Source of the DNA: an uncultured Saprospiraceae bacterium
GTDB taxonomy: Bacteria > Bacteroidota > Bacteroidia > Chitinophagales > Saprospiraceae
NCBI GenBank assembly: GCA_937959375.1
Contig: CALGLS010000325.1
Span: forward strand, 1 to 9,754
Length of the DNA stretch: 9,754 nt
Reading direction: 5' to 3'
Below, in pieces: positions 1 through 6,133 of this stretch (positions within the stretch are counted from its first letter, which is position 1; each line of letters starts with the position of its first letter). The notes under the pieces were generated by a model, which was given only the letters and a program-made list of their open reading frames with translations, was not told the DNA's origin and made no database searches. Position numbers and translations under genes: made by a program.

Positions 1-123
1 GGCCATTATGAGAGTGAACAATACACAATAGACCTACTTTTTGAGCTTATAACAGAGAAATTTAGTAACTTTGCGGCCTATTGTACTGAAGTTGACACTA
101 ACCCTGTCCACTACCTGTGCTAA
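1..123 (+). CDS. Nif3-like dinuclear metal centre protein, C-terminal 40 residues (5' part outside window)
   Basis: Frame 1 is open from the first base to a TAA at 121-123 and gives a 40-residue tail. It starts GHYESEQ and ends TEVDTNPVHYLC. The GHY-x-SE motif followed by a helix and a short 'EVxTNP' ending is what I recognise from the C-terminus of the Nif3/YbgI (DUF34) family. In these hexameric proteins the His and Glu of this motif help bind a pair of metal ions. The true substrate of the family is not settled; a GTP cyclohydrolase-like activity has been proposed for some members. The next gene, a coiled-coil zinc-ribbon protein on the same strand, is the usual Bacteroidota neighbour of this family and supports the call. 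The start and most of the protein lie upstream of the window. Confidence 0.85.
   Translation, partial: GHYESEQYTIDLLFELITEKFSNFAAYCTEVDTNPVHYLC
40..73 (+). promoter_or_regulatory. Bacteroidota-type promoter inside the nif3 3' end
   Basis: TTTG at 40-43 and TAACTTTG at 66-73 match the Bacteroidota -33 (TTTG) and -7 (TAnnTTTG) boxes, separated by 22 bases, which is inside the normal range. Transcription would start near base 80 and give the zinc-ribbon gene a leader of about 110 bases. The boxes lie inside coding sequence, so chance is possible. Confidence 0.45.
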
Positions 124-136
124 GCTATTGATAATC

Positions 137-160
137 AGCTCGTTGTATTTCGGGCTTTTT
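137..160 (+). terminator. Probable intrinsic terminator after the nif3-like gene
   Basis: AGCTCG (137-142) pairs with CGGGCT (151-156) across an 8-base loop, and the T run continues to 160. The stem is short (6 pairs, one G-U). TTGATA (128-133) and TATCAA (162-167) flank it and could close a larger alternative fold. It lies 14 bases after the nif3 stop codon and upstream of the next start. Confidence 0.55.
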
Positions 161-192
161 CTATCAACTCTAACCATAAAATAATACTTTCT

Positions 193-1011
193 ATGTCTAG
201 TAAAACTAATGTAAAGGATACCGCCATTGAAGACAAGTTGAAGGAGCTATTCAACTTGCAACAAATTGATTCTCAGATCGATCAATTTGCCATACTCAAG
301 GGTGAACTTCCAATGGAAGTAAGTGATTTAGAAGATGAGATTGTTGGTTTAGAAACCAGAATCAATAAGCTGTCTAATAATGTGAGCGATTTGGAAGGTG
401 ACCTGTCTCGCCACAAAGGAAATATAAAAGAAGCTGAATCATTGATTGCGAAGTATGAGAAGCAGATGGACAATGTGAAGAACAATCGTGAGTACGATGC
501 TTTGTCAAAAGAATTGGAATTGCAGCGTCTTGAGATTCAACTTTCTGAAAAGAAAATGAGAGAGCTTACAGGCTACATCAGCGCTAAGCAGGAAACATTA
601 AAAATTGCTCAAGAACGATTGGGTTCTAAGCAAGAGGAATTGAAGATTAAGAAAGTTGAGCTGGAAGAGATTATCGAGAAGACAGACAAGGAGGAGCAAA
701 AACTAATGAAGAAGTCTGAAAAGACAAAGAAGAACATCGAAGAGCGTTTACTAAAAGCTTATACTAAAATCCGTGGCGCTTACCGCAATGGTTTGGCTGT
801 TGTAACTGTAGAGCGTGATTCTTGTGGTGGTTGCTTCAACAAGATTCCACCTCAAATTCAATTGGAGATCAACATGATGAAAAAGGTAATTGCTTGTGAG
901 CACTGTGGTCGTGTTATCGTGGATGACTCTATTGCTGGTATTATTCGTCCGATTAAGGAAGAGCCAGTTAAGAAAAAGACAACTCGAAGAAAGAAGGTTA
1001 CTAAGAAGTAG
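193..1011 (+). CDS. Coiled-coil protein with C-terminal C4 zinc ribbon (DUF164/COG1579 type)
   Basis: The 272-residue protein is almost all charged coiled coil from about residue 12 to 195. A four-cysteine zinc ribbon follows: CGGC at 211-214 and CEHC at 235-238, so the ligands are Cys 211, 214, 235 and 238. The tail from about 255 is lysine/arginine-rich. This is the architecture of the COG1579 family (zf-RING_7), which includes Helicobacter HP0958/FlgZ and chlamydial CT398. Those relatives act as adaptors that bind sigma-54, flagellar or secretion proteins, or RNA. In Bacteroidota the role is unknown, and I do not transfer one. The protein is cytoplasmic (no signal peptide or membrane helix). 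The ATG at 193 is the first in frame after the nif3 terminator and has no Shine-Dalgarno. Length and gene order are normal for the family, and nothing looks broken. Confidence 0.88.
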   Translation: MSSKTNVKDTAIEDKLKELFNLQQIDSQIDQFAILKGELPMEVSDLEDEIVGLETRINKLSNNVSDLEGDLSRHKGNIKEAESLIAKYEKQMDNVKNNREYDALSKELELQRLEIQLSEKKMRELTGYISAKQETLKIAQERLGSKQEELKIKKVELEEIIEKTDKEEQKLMKKSEKTKKNIEERLLKAYTKIRGAYRNGLAVVTVERDSCGGCFNKIPPQIQLEINMMKKVIACEHCGRVIVDDSIAGIIRPIKEEPVKKKTTRRKKVTKK

Positions 1012-1037
1012 TTTTTCTTTTTTGAAAATATAAGGAA

Positions 1038-1070
1038 ATGCCTCGGACTTTTGTTCGGGGTATTTTTTTT
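1038..1070 (+). terminator. Strong intrinsic terminator of the zinc-ribbon gene
   Basis: An 11-pair stem (1038-1048 with 1053-1063, including three G-U pairs) closes a TTTT loop. It is followed by a T run to 1070 and, after one G, seven more Ts. It starts 27 bases after the stop codon. Confidence 0.85.
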
Positions 1071-1082
1071 GTTTTTTTTACC

Positions 1083-1335
1083 CCAAAGAATCAAAAGTTC
1101 GAATGTGATTCTTTTTATTCTTTACTGCGGTCGCGGGCTTTTGTTTAATTTTATCCCTTTTGTAGTTTACATCCACGACTTGAATTTTATATGTTTTTTT
1201 GAACCACCAAAGAAGCAAAAGGACCTGCCGGGTTGGCGCCTTCTCGGCAAACGGGAACAAAAGTTCGAATGTGATTCTTTTTATTCTTTACCGCGGTCGC
1301 GGACTTTTGCTTTCTTTCATCCCTTTTGTGGTTAT
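1083..1335. repeat. Two-copy direct repeat, non-coding (dispersed-repeat type)
   Basis: Bases 1092-1167 and 1258-1333 align without gaps at an offset of 166, with 7 differences in 76 (about 91% identical). Both begin CAAAAGTTCGAATGTGATTC and contain a GCGGTCGCGG core. Each copy also has an upstream box, CCAAAGAATCAAAAG (1083-1097) and CCAAAGAAGCAAAAG (1207-1221). In the first unit the box joins the core directly. In the second, 42 extra bases (1222-1263) separate them, bounded by CAAAAG on both sides. The insert is GC-richer and contains TGCCG/CGGCA arms and a GGCGCC site. Several frames on both strands are open by chance, but the predicted peptides share no family features. I treat this as an intergenic repeat. 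Confidence 0.8.
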
Positions 1336-1369
1336 TTATTCGAACGCACTTTACTTTATTTTGGGCAAC

Positions 1370-1402
1370 CTGCCTGCCGGACAAGGATGAACAGAATTCA
1401 AA
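1370..1402 (+). repeat. Fragment related to the repeat after the TPR gene
   Basis: CTGCCTGCCGG followed by AAGGATG and ACAGAATTCAAA resembles bases 3186-3221 (CTGCCTGCGG, AAGGATG, ACAGATTTGAA) in the same order and orientation, with a few bases of different spacing. The two copies lie on either side of the TPR gene at 1679-3169. Confidence 0.4.
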
Positions 1403-1678
1403 CCATTTCGTTAGCCCTAAATATATCAACTATGAAAAATTGGTGCTAGGTGATTTTATTTGGTTAGAATAAGAGGGAGGAAACCTTTACTAAACTTTTG
1501 AAGTTTTAATAAACATCCAAAGCTCCGCTCATTCTGATCCTTGACCAAATGAAATAACTTAGAACCGAAAAATTCGTTGGGGAAAACTTTACCGATCTTT
1601 ATATTCTATGTAAAATCAATAAGCATTTAAACAACGAGAGAGACAACTTTTTCGTTAAGGAGATAACAAACAAGTATT
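1403..1678. other. Gene-free stretch upstream of the first TPR gene
   Basis: No convincing open reading frame, RNA gene or consensus TAnnTTTG promoter is visible here. A small dyad, AAACTT-ttg-AAGTTT, lies at 1492-1506. AAGGAGA (1657-1663) looks like a Shine-Dalgarno but is 15 bases from the ATG at 1679, farther than usual. The promoter of the TPR gene is probably in this stretch but I cannot place it. Confidence 0.5.
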
Positions 1679-3169
1679 ATGCATAGGATTATTTTACTTT
1701 TTACATTTCTTTTCATTTCGTTGGTGGTGCAGGCTACAGGTGGGCGCTTTGAATTTACCCCAGCGGCACGTGCGGCTTATGACAAGGTAACCAGCTTGCG
1801 ACTGGAGGAAGCAAGAGCCGAATTGGAACTCATCAAAACCAATGATCCTGAAAATCTGATCGCTTACCACATTGAAAATTATATCGACCTTTTTACCATT
1901 TTCATAAATGAAGACGAACAAGAATTTGATCGCTTAGAAAAGAACAAGAGCCGTAGACTAGACAAGATTCGATCAGGTGATAAGAACTCTCCTTACTATT
2001 TGTACACGCAAGCTGAGATCAAACTACAGTGGGCGTTGGTTCGACTTAAATTTGGAGAATACATTACGGCTTTGATGGAAATCAAATCAGCTTACAAGCA
2101 ATTGGAGAAAAACGAAAAGAAATTTCCTGCTTTTGTGCCAAACAAAAAAAGTCTTTCCATCATGCATGCGATGATTGGGACGGTACCAGATAATTATCGC
2201 TGGGGCGTAAAATTCTTAAGTGGAATGGACGGAACCATCGAACAGGGCTTAGGCGAAATGAAAGAGGTGCTCGAATACGCAAGCAATAATGATTTTATTT
2301 TTGAGCAAGAAGCTATGGTCATGCACGCGTTTTTAATGCTACATCTTAACAATAAAGACGCGGAGGCATGGAATCTCATTTCTGAAAGTAAATTAAACCC
2401 ACAAGAAAGTTCTTTAGCTTGTTTTGCTTTAGCGAACCTAGCCATGCGAACGGGACGAAATGACGAAGCTATCCGTATCTTAGAGCAACGTCCGAAGAAT
2501 GCAGCGTATCACCCATTTCATTATCTCGACTACATGCTGGGCTTAGCAAAATTACATCGTCTTGATTCGGATGCGGATGTTTACATTCAAAAATTCCTCA
2601 ACAACTTTCGTGGCAAGAACTACATCAAAGAGGCGTATCAAAAACTGGCTTGGAATGAAATCGTTCGCGATAACCCTGAGGCTTATCACAAATACATGAA
2701 AGCATGTAAAGCCAATGGCCATACTACCGTAGAAAGTGATAAGACTGCCAACAAGGAAGCAAAACTTGGTGTGGCTCCCAACAAGATTTTACTCAAAGCT
2801 CGTTTACTTTTTGATGGTGGTTATTACCAAAAAGCGTATGACCTTTTGCAACCACTTTCTAATGATGATTTCACTTCGATAAAAACAAAACTGGAGCATC
2901 ATTATCGTCTGGGTCGCATCACGCACAACATGAAACGCCATGACGAGGCCATTAAATATTATAGCACTACGATTGACAAGGGGGCTAGACAAAGTTATTT
3001 TTATGCTTGTAATTCGGCTTTGCAGTTAGGTAAGATGTACGAGGGTTTGGAGCAGTATTCGGCAGCGAAGAAATTTTATAAGAAGTGTTTGAGCTTAAGT
3101 CCCGATGAGTATAAGAATGGTTTGCATCAGCAGGCTAAGGCTGGTTTGAATAGGCTTCGGAAGAAGTGA
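1679..3169 (+). CDS. Exported TPR-repeat protein, function unknown
   Basis: The 496-residue protein begins with a clear Sec signal peptide: basic MHR, a hydrophobic stretch at 4-18, and likely cleavage after VQA at 19. The rest is helical and repeat-like. TPR-type units are clearest at 251-272 (A-x-GR-x-DEAI-x-I pattern), 371-395 (LFDGGYYQKAYDLL) and 406-482, where RHDEAIKYY and QYSAAKKFY are typical second helices. The middle carries a well-defined block around GTVPDNYRWGVKFL (167-180) and GTIEQG (185-190). I recall this block from a group of large Bacteroidota TPR proteins that resemble the Iml2/DUF3808 fold, but I cannot confirm this. It is probably periplasmic or attached at the envelope through partners. 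The ATG at 1679 is the first possible start, since an in-frame TAA lies at 1664. It is a single-gene unit between repeat-rich spacers. Confidence 0.78.
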   Translation: MHRIILLFTFLFISLVVQATGGRFEFTPAARAAYDKVTSLRLEEARAELELIKTNDPENLIAYHIENYIDLFTIFINEDEQEFDRLEKNKSRRLDKIRSGDKNSPYYLYTQAEIKLQWALVRLKFGEYITALMEIKSAYKQLEKNEKKFPAFVPNKKSLSIMHAMIGTVPDNYRWGVKFLSGMDGTIEQGLGEMKEVLEYASNNDFIFEQEAMVMHAFLMLHLNNKDAEAWNLISESKLNPQESSLACFALANLAMRTGRNDEAIRILEQRPKNAAYHPFHYLDYMLGLAKLHRLDSDADVYIQKFLNNFRGKNYIKEAYQKLAWNEIVRDNPEAYHKYMKACKANGHTTVESDKTANKEAKLGVAPNKILLKARLLFDGGYYQKAYDLLQPLSNDDFTSIKTKLEHHYRLGRITHNMKRHDEAIKYYSTTIDKGARQSYFYACNSALQLGKMYEGLEQYSAAKKFYKKCLSLSPDEYKNGLHQQAKAGLNRLRKK

Positions 3170-3182
3170 TGCTCTTTAATGG

Positions 3183-3199
3183 AGCTGCCTGCGGCAGCT
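3183..3199 (+). repeat. Hairpin AGCTGCC-tgc-GGCAGCT after the TPR gene
   Basis: A perfect 7-pair, GC-rich stem with a 3-base loop sits 13 bases after the TPR stop codon. No T run follows, so it is not a standard intrinsic terminator. It might protect the mRNA 3' end or be the edge of the repeat element that continues to 3253. Confidence 0.6.
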
Positions 3200-3202
3200 A
3201 AG

Positions 3203-3253
3203 GATGGGACACAGATTTGAACGGATGGGACGGGTTAGGGACGGATTTTTTCT
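3203..3253 (+). repeat. Degenerate ~10-base tandem array
   Basis: Units start at 3203, 3214, 3224, 3234 and 3244: GATGGGACACA, GATTTGAACG, GATGGGACGG, GTTAGGGACG, GATTTTTTCT. The period is 10 bases (first unit 11), close to one DNA helical turn. No coding sense is apparent. I recall similar GGATNNNACG-rich spacers in other Bacteroidota genomes. Confidence 0.6.
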
Positions 3254-3415
3254 GTGACTGTAAGCCGATTGCTAGCGAGAACAATCTGTTTAGGTTCCTT
3301 AGATTCGCATCCCGTCTATTATACTGGAGCTGTTTAAGGAGTATTGAGGGCTAAAAAAGCATGAAATTCAGTAAATTTTATTGAGAATACTATAGCACAG
3401 CAATATAAAAAGCAT

Positions 3416-3423
3416 TATATTTG
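3416..3423 (+). promoter_or_regulatory. -7 box of the tRNA promoter
   Basis: TATATTTG is a perfect match to the Bacteroidota TAnnTTTG box and lies 18 bases before the tRNA, so transcription would start about 12 bases upstream of the mature 5' end. No good TTTG -33 box is present at the usual distance; the nearest TTG (3381-3383) is too far away. Confidence 0.6.
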
Positions 3424-3441
3424 CAGTCGCTTAGGCAAAAT

Positions 3442-3515
3442 GGCGAGGTAGCTCAGCTGGTTAGAGCGCAGCATTCATAATGCTGAGGTCGAGAGTTCAA
3501 GTCTCTCTCTCGCTA
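3442..3515 (+). tRNA. tRNA-Met (CAT), elongator type
   Basis: The 74-base cloverleaf folds fully. The acceptor arm is GGCGAGG/TCTCGCT (two G-U pairs), followed by T8-A9 and a D arm with GCTC and AGCTGGTTAGA. The anticodon stem is CAGCA/TGCTG around TTCATAA, with anticodon CAT. The T arm is GAGAG-TTCAAGT-CTCTC and the discriminator is A. The CCA end is not encoded, as is common in Bacteroidota. It is not the initiator: the G1-U72 pair is formed and the three G-C pairs of the initiator anticodon stem are missing. A lysidine-modified tRNA-Ile2, which also carries CAT, cannot be fully excluded, but the acceptor arm resembles elongator Met. Confidence 0.93.
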
Positions 3516-3527
3516 CAAATAAAAAAT

Positions 3528-3567
3528 ATCCACCTAGTAATCAATTGATTGTAGGTGGATTTTTTTA
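3528..3567. terminator. Bidirectional terminator between the tRNA and a convergent gene
   Basis: ATCCACCTA (3528-3536) pairs perfectly with TAGGTGGAT (3552-3560). The loop is itself the palindrome AATCAATTGATT. Eight Ts (3560-3567) follow on the + strand and six As (3521-3526) precede, so the hairpin can also end transcripts of the - strand gene at 3601-3828. Confidence 0.85.
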
Positions 3568-3600
3568 TTGGGCGTCGTTTGAGTCGTCGTTTTTTACAAA

Positions 3601-3828
3601 TTAGGACCCTGTTACTTTTTTCTTGAACTTACCAAGCTTCTCTGCTCTTATTTCTAAAATAGGAACTACGGCATACCATAAAAGGCCTAAAGCTCCTAAG
3701 ACGAAACAGATGACTCCCAGCATCCAAGATTTAAACTCTAGCACCTTGATGTCCGTTGCGAAATGCAAGCACTCAAAAATAAATCCCAAAAAAAGTAATA
3801 CTATTGAAATTACGATTCCTTTTTTCAT
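3601..3828 (-). CDS. Small two-helix membrane protein, unknown
   Basis: The 75-residue protein has two hydrophobic segments, about 4-22 and 36-58, separated by a short loop (HFATDIKVLEFKSW) and followed by a basic tail (RAEKLGKFKKKVTGS). This is a credible inner-membrane hairpin protein with the tail probably in the cytoplasm by the positive-inside rule. I do not recognise a family. The ATG at 3828 is the natural start with no Shine-Dalgarno. A weak -7-like box, TATCTTCG on the - strand, lies at 3865-3872. The gene is co-directional with the HPF-like gene 88 bases upstream and ends into the shared terminator at 3528-3567. It is called as a gene because of its coherent membrane topology, placement and terminator; conservation is untested. 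Confidence 0.6.
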   Translation of the reverse strand: MKKGIVISIVLLFLGFIFECLHFATDIKVLEFKSWMLGVICFVLGALGLLWYAVVPILEIRAEKLGKFKKKVTGS

Positions 3829-3916
3829 AACAATGATTTTATAATAACTTGAATTAGTAAGGTTCGAAGATACTCTTTAAGCAATTTCTCTATTATCCAT
3901 ATTAAATTCAGCAACC

Positions 3917-4240
3917 TTAACGAGCATTCAAATAAACGTTTTCTTTTCTTCTATTCGTTTTGGAAGATTTGTTTTTTGCTAAATATCGATGTACTGATTG
4001 AGTTGTTTTACTAAACAACTCTCCTAGATTTTCAGACTTATTCTGAATCAATATATCATGCCCTGTTACACCAAGCCTTACATTTGTGATGTAAGTTTTA
4101 GGTGACTGACCTTCTGACTTTATAAAAACCTCTACGTACAACAAATGCTTGAACTTACGTTTCAGTTTATTTAATTTCCATTTAATAAATCGCAAATATT
4201 TTTTTCGTAATTGAGCATTATTCCTGATTGTAATTTGCAT
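3917..4240 (-). CDS. HPF/RaiA-family ribosome-associated (hibernation) factor, short form
   Basis: From the ATG at 4240 the protein has 107 residues and starts MQITIRNN, the usual first strand of the HPF fold. It is followed by a helix (10-32), a strand LLYVEVFIK (33-41), further strands around TYITNVRLGVTGHDILIQNKSE (49-70) and a last helix NLGELFSKTTQSVHRYLAKNK (71-91). This order and length match short HPF/YfiA proteins, which bind the 30S decoding region and stop translation under stress. The first helix is very basic (LRKKYLRFIKWKLNKLKRKF), which fits rRNA contact. No long-HPF dimerisation domain is present. A longer reading frame begins at a TTG at 4273, but that codon lies in the terminator stem of the gene before it, so the ATG is preferred. 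Sequence divergence from E. coli HPF is large, so a specialised paralogue is possible. Confidence 0.72.
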   Translation of the reverse strand: MQITIRNNAQLRKKYLRFIKWKLNKLKRKFKHLLYVEVFIKSEGQSPKTYITNVRLGVTGHDILIQNKSENLGELFSKTTQSVHRYLAKNKSSKTNRRKENVYLNAR

Positions 4241-4263
4241 AATTTTTATTTTATTCCTGATGA

Positions 4264-4305
4264 AGAAAAACAATGGGCGATATACCTCGTTATTCGCCCA
4301 TTGTT
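4264..4305 (-). terminator. Intrinsic terminator of the SPFH gene
   Basis: A perfect 12-pair stem (AACAATGGGCGA at 4269-4280 with its complement at 4294-4305) closes a 13-base loop. On the - strand it is followed by TTTTTCTT. It lies 42 bases after the SPFH stop codon and just upstream of the HPF-like start, so the HPF-like gene needs its own promoter or readthrough. Confidence 0.8.
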
Positions 4306-4347
4306 GATAAATAATTGGACTAAGTAAGTGCTTATTGGTCTAAGTAT

Positions 4348-5172
4348 TTATTGTCTTCTAACTTTATTCGAAGCGGGTTTGACTCCCATCTCCGATTCCA
4401 TGATCATTGGCAGATCCCCATCTGTAATAATAACTTTCGCATTAGGCGATTTGGCTAACTCTTGAAAAGCTTCAATAGATTTGAATTGCAAAATTTTTGC
4501 ATCTAGCCCTTCTGCAATAATAAGTTGTGCATCTCGGATACCTTCCGCTTCAACTCTTTTTTGATCTGCTTCTCGCCTTGCTTGCTCAAGAACAAATTCC
4601 ATCTGCTGCGCTTGCTGTTCAGCTTCCAATTTTGCTTCAATTGCTGCAGCAAGCGTCCTAGGTAGTGTGATACTCTTTAGAAGGACAGCCTCCACTTCTA
4701 TACCTTTTCCTTTCATCAATACCATCATTTGATCCCTAATTGCTTTTTCGATGGTTGCTCGTTCTCCTGTATGCATGTCTTTTGCATAAAAGCGAGATGT
4801 TACATCTGCCACGGCAGATCGGAAGACAGGGAGTATGACATTCCTTTCATAGTTTGTTCCAATGTTTCTTAGTAACTCAGGTGCTTTTTTACCATCTATG
4901 TTGTACAGAATAGAGACTTCGCTCTTAATGGTTAAACCTTCTTTGGATGGGATATTTAAACCAACTTCGAGGTTTTCAGTTTGAGTAGAAATCTTGACAA
5001 CTCTTGCGATAAATGGGTTAAAGGTTTTGAGACCACTCGTGTAAGGTTTGTCAGAATATTTACCTAATTTTCTCTTCACCCCTACCTCACCTTCTTTAAT
5101 AGTGACGCAGCTTGAAAATGTAGCAAAAACAAAAAGGCAAATTAAAGCTTTTAAAAAATTTGATACTTTCAT
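4348..5172 (-). CDS. SPFH/prohibitin-family lipoprotein
   Basis: The 274-residue protein starts with a lipoprotein signal: MKVSNFLKALICLFVFATFSSC, written here as n-region MKVSNFLK, hydrophobic 9-19 and lipobox FSSC with Cys22. An SPFH (Band 7) domain covers about 23-180, opening with the prohibitin-like EGEVGVKRKLGKY (27-39) and containing PVFRSAVADVTSRF (115-128). A charged, Glu/Ala/Gln-rich coiled coil follows (about 176-220), then a short tail. SPFH proteins form large membrane-bound rings that organise membrane regions or control proteases such as FtsH. Here the anchor would be an N-terminal lipid instead of a transmembrane helix, placing the domain in the periplasm. Length is normal for Bacteroidota prohibitin-like proteins. 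The gene ends in a strong terminator, and TetR and sigma-factor genes lie upstream on the same strand after a 177-base gap. Confidence 0.85.
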   Translation of the reverse strand: MKVSNFLKALICLFVFATFSSCVTIKEGEVGVKRKLGKYSDKPYTSGLKTFNPFIARVVKISTQTENLEVGLNIPSKEGLTIKSEVSILYNIDGKKAPELLRNIGTNYERNVILPVFRSAVADVTSRFYAKDMHTGERATIEKAIRDQMMVLMKGKGIEVEAVLLKSITLPRTLAAAIEAKLEAEQQAQQMEFVLEQARREADQKRVEAEGIRDAQLIIAEGLDAKILQFKSIEAFQELAKSPNAKVIITDGDLPMIMESEMGVKPASNKVRRQ

Positions 5173-5193
5173 GTTTTATGGTTTTTTAAATTT

Positions 5194-5217
5194 TAAGAAA
5201 AATTACTTACAAAATGA
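5194..5217 (-). promoter_or_regulatory. Weak -7-like promoter box for the SPFH gene
   Basis: On the - strand TCATTTTG (5210-5217) differs from TAnnTTTG by one base, and a TTTG lies 16 bases further upstream. It would start transcription about 30 bases before the ATG. This is only a candidate. Confidence 0.25.
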
Positions 5218-5235
5218 TATAGGTATGGCTTTTCA

Positions 5236-5255
5236 AAATCATACATCAATGATTT
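5236..5255. promoter_or_regulatory. Operator-like inverted repeat upstream of the SPFH gene
   Basis: AAATCAT (5236-5242) and ATGATTT (5249-5255) are perfect 7-base arms separated by 6 bases, 64 bases upstream of the SPFH start and between it and the TetR gene. The spacing and AT-rich arms would suit a dimeric regulator, but in AT-rich DNA such dyads can arise by chance. Confidence 0.3.
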
Positions 5256-5349
5256 GAGTAGTAAAAATACTTGACTAGTAATGATGTAATTTAATACTGC
5301 TTTTTTTATAATTATATTAGCAGCGTTCAGTAGTTCACAGAATTATAGT

Positions 5350-6084
5350 TTAATTTCTCATTTCCATGTCTTTTATCAAACTATCAGAATGTGAATTATT
5401 TTCAATCAATCCAAAACAGAAAAACCCTAACATTTTTTTCACTTGTTCATTAAGGGATTGATCATCTCCTTCGTCACTCAGATCGGTTAATCTTGGTAAG
5501 TGTCGTGCAAAGTATAGATTATTATTAGCCGTTTCAATAAGAGTACTTGCCAATGCTTTTGGATAAAGAAAGTCTTCTCTCACTTCAGATATAATAGCAG
5601 CGATCTTGTTGCACAACTCTTTGTAGGATAAGAAGAAACCATATCCATTATCTTCATCTACCAACTTATGATGATAAGCTTTTGCTCCTTCTCGAACTAC
5701 AATTTTATGCAAAATCTCTTCATCTACAAATTCGATATCCATGTTTCTATTGGCTGTATCAACGATGATTCCTAGTGCAACGCGGAGCTTTACTTTAGGG
5801 TCAGTAATATTGAGAGTATTTAATTCGATTCTTGCGATCATCCATTCCCAATACCAATTTAAGAGATACACGAATAAGTGGTGCTTATTTTCAAAATATC
5901 GATAAACTGATGCCTCAGAAGATGGAATGATGTCTGATAATTTCTTAAAATTAAATTGCTCTAACCCAATCTCATCGATTAACAAGACACTATGTTCAAT
6001 AATTTTACGTCCCAATTTAGTTTTTTGTGGATCCTTCAAATATAGATTAGGATTTATTTCCAATTGCACAAAAAATGATTTCAT
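5350..6084 (-). CDS. TetR/AcrR-family transcriptional regulator
   Basis: The 244-residue protein has an N-terminal TetR DNA-binding domain at about 22-72. It comprises the helix GRKIIEHSVLLIDEIGLEQF (25-44), FKKLSDII (46-53), then the recognition helix region SSEASVYRYFENKHHLFVYLL (55-75). The YRYFENKHHLF stretch is the family signature. A long, Trp/Tyr-rich helix (LNWYWEWM, 75-82) opens the ligand/dimer domain, which shows no recognisable effector motif. The extra ~20 residues before the HTH are common in Bacteroidota members. The gene starts 49 bases after the tandem stop codons of the ECF sigma gene on the same strand, so the two are probably co-transcribed. Its targets are not shown; the dyads near 5236 and 6686 are candidates. 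Confidence 0.87.
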   Translation of the reverse strand: MKSFFVQLEINPNLYLKDPQKTKLGRKIIEHSVLLIDEIGLEQFNFKKLSDIIPSSEASVYRYFENKHHLFVYLLNWYWEWMIARIELNTLNITDPKVKLRVALGIIVDTANRNMDIEFVDEEILHKIVVREGAKAYHHKLVDEDNGYGFFLSYKELCNKIAAIISEVREDFLYPKALASTLIETANNNLYFARHLPRLTDLSDEGDDQSLNEQVKKMLGFFCFGLIENNSHSDSLIKDMEMRN

Positions 6085-6133
6085 AATTATAACTTTTAAA
6101 CAACTTCTATAAACTTAAAGCTAAACAAACTTA

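Noticed and set aside
1051..1449. 132-codon + strand reading frame and overlapping frames (1078-1260 -, 1187-1429 -, 1199-1390 +)
   Set aside because: They translate the duplicated intergenic repeat, begin inside the terminator or repeat, and show repeat-derived peptides without any family feature.
4241..4273. Longer HPF-like start at a TTG codon
   Set aside because: The TTG and next codons lie in the stem and T run of the SPFH terminator; the added residues FFFIRNKIKI do not belong to the HPF fold, whereas MQITIRNN does.
4314..4346. Two 13-base near-repeats (attggactaagta / attggtctaagta), 20 bases apart, after the SPFH gene
   Set aside because: Short, in AT-rich 3' untranslated DNA, with only two copies; no function suggested.
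5297..5323. CTGCT/AGCAG hairpin after the TetR gene as a terminator
   Set aside because: Only five base pairs around a long AT loop and no proper T run on the - strand; too weak to call.
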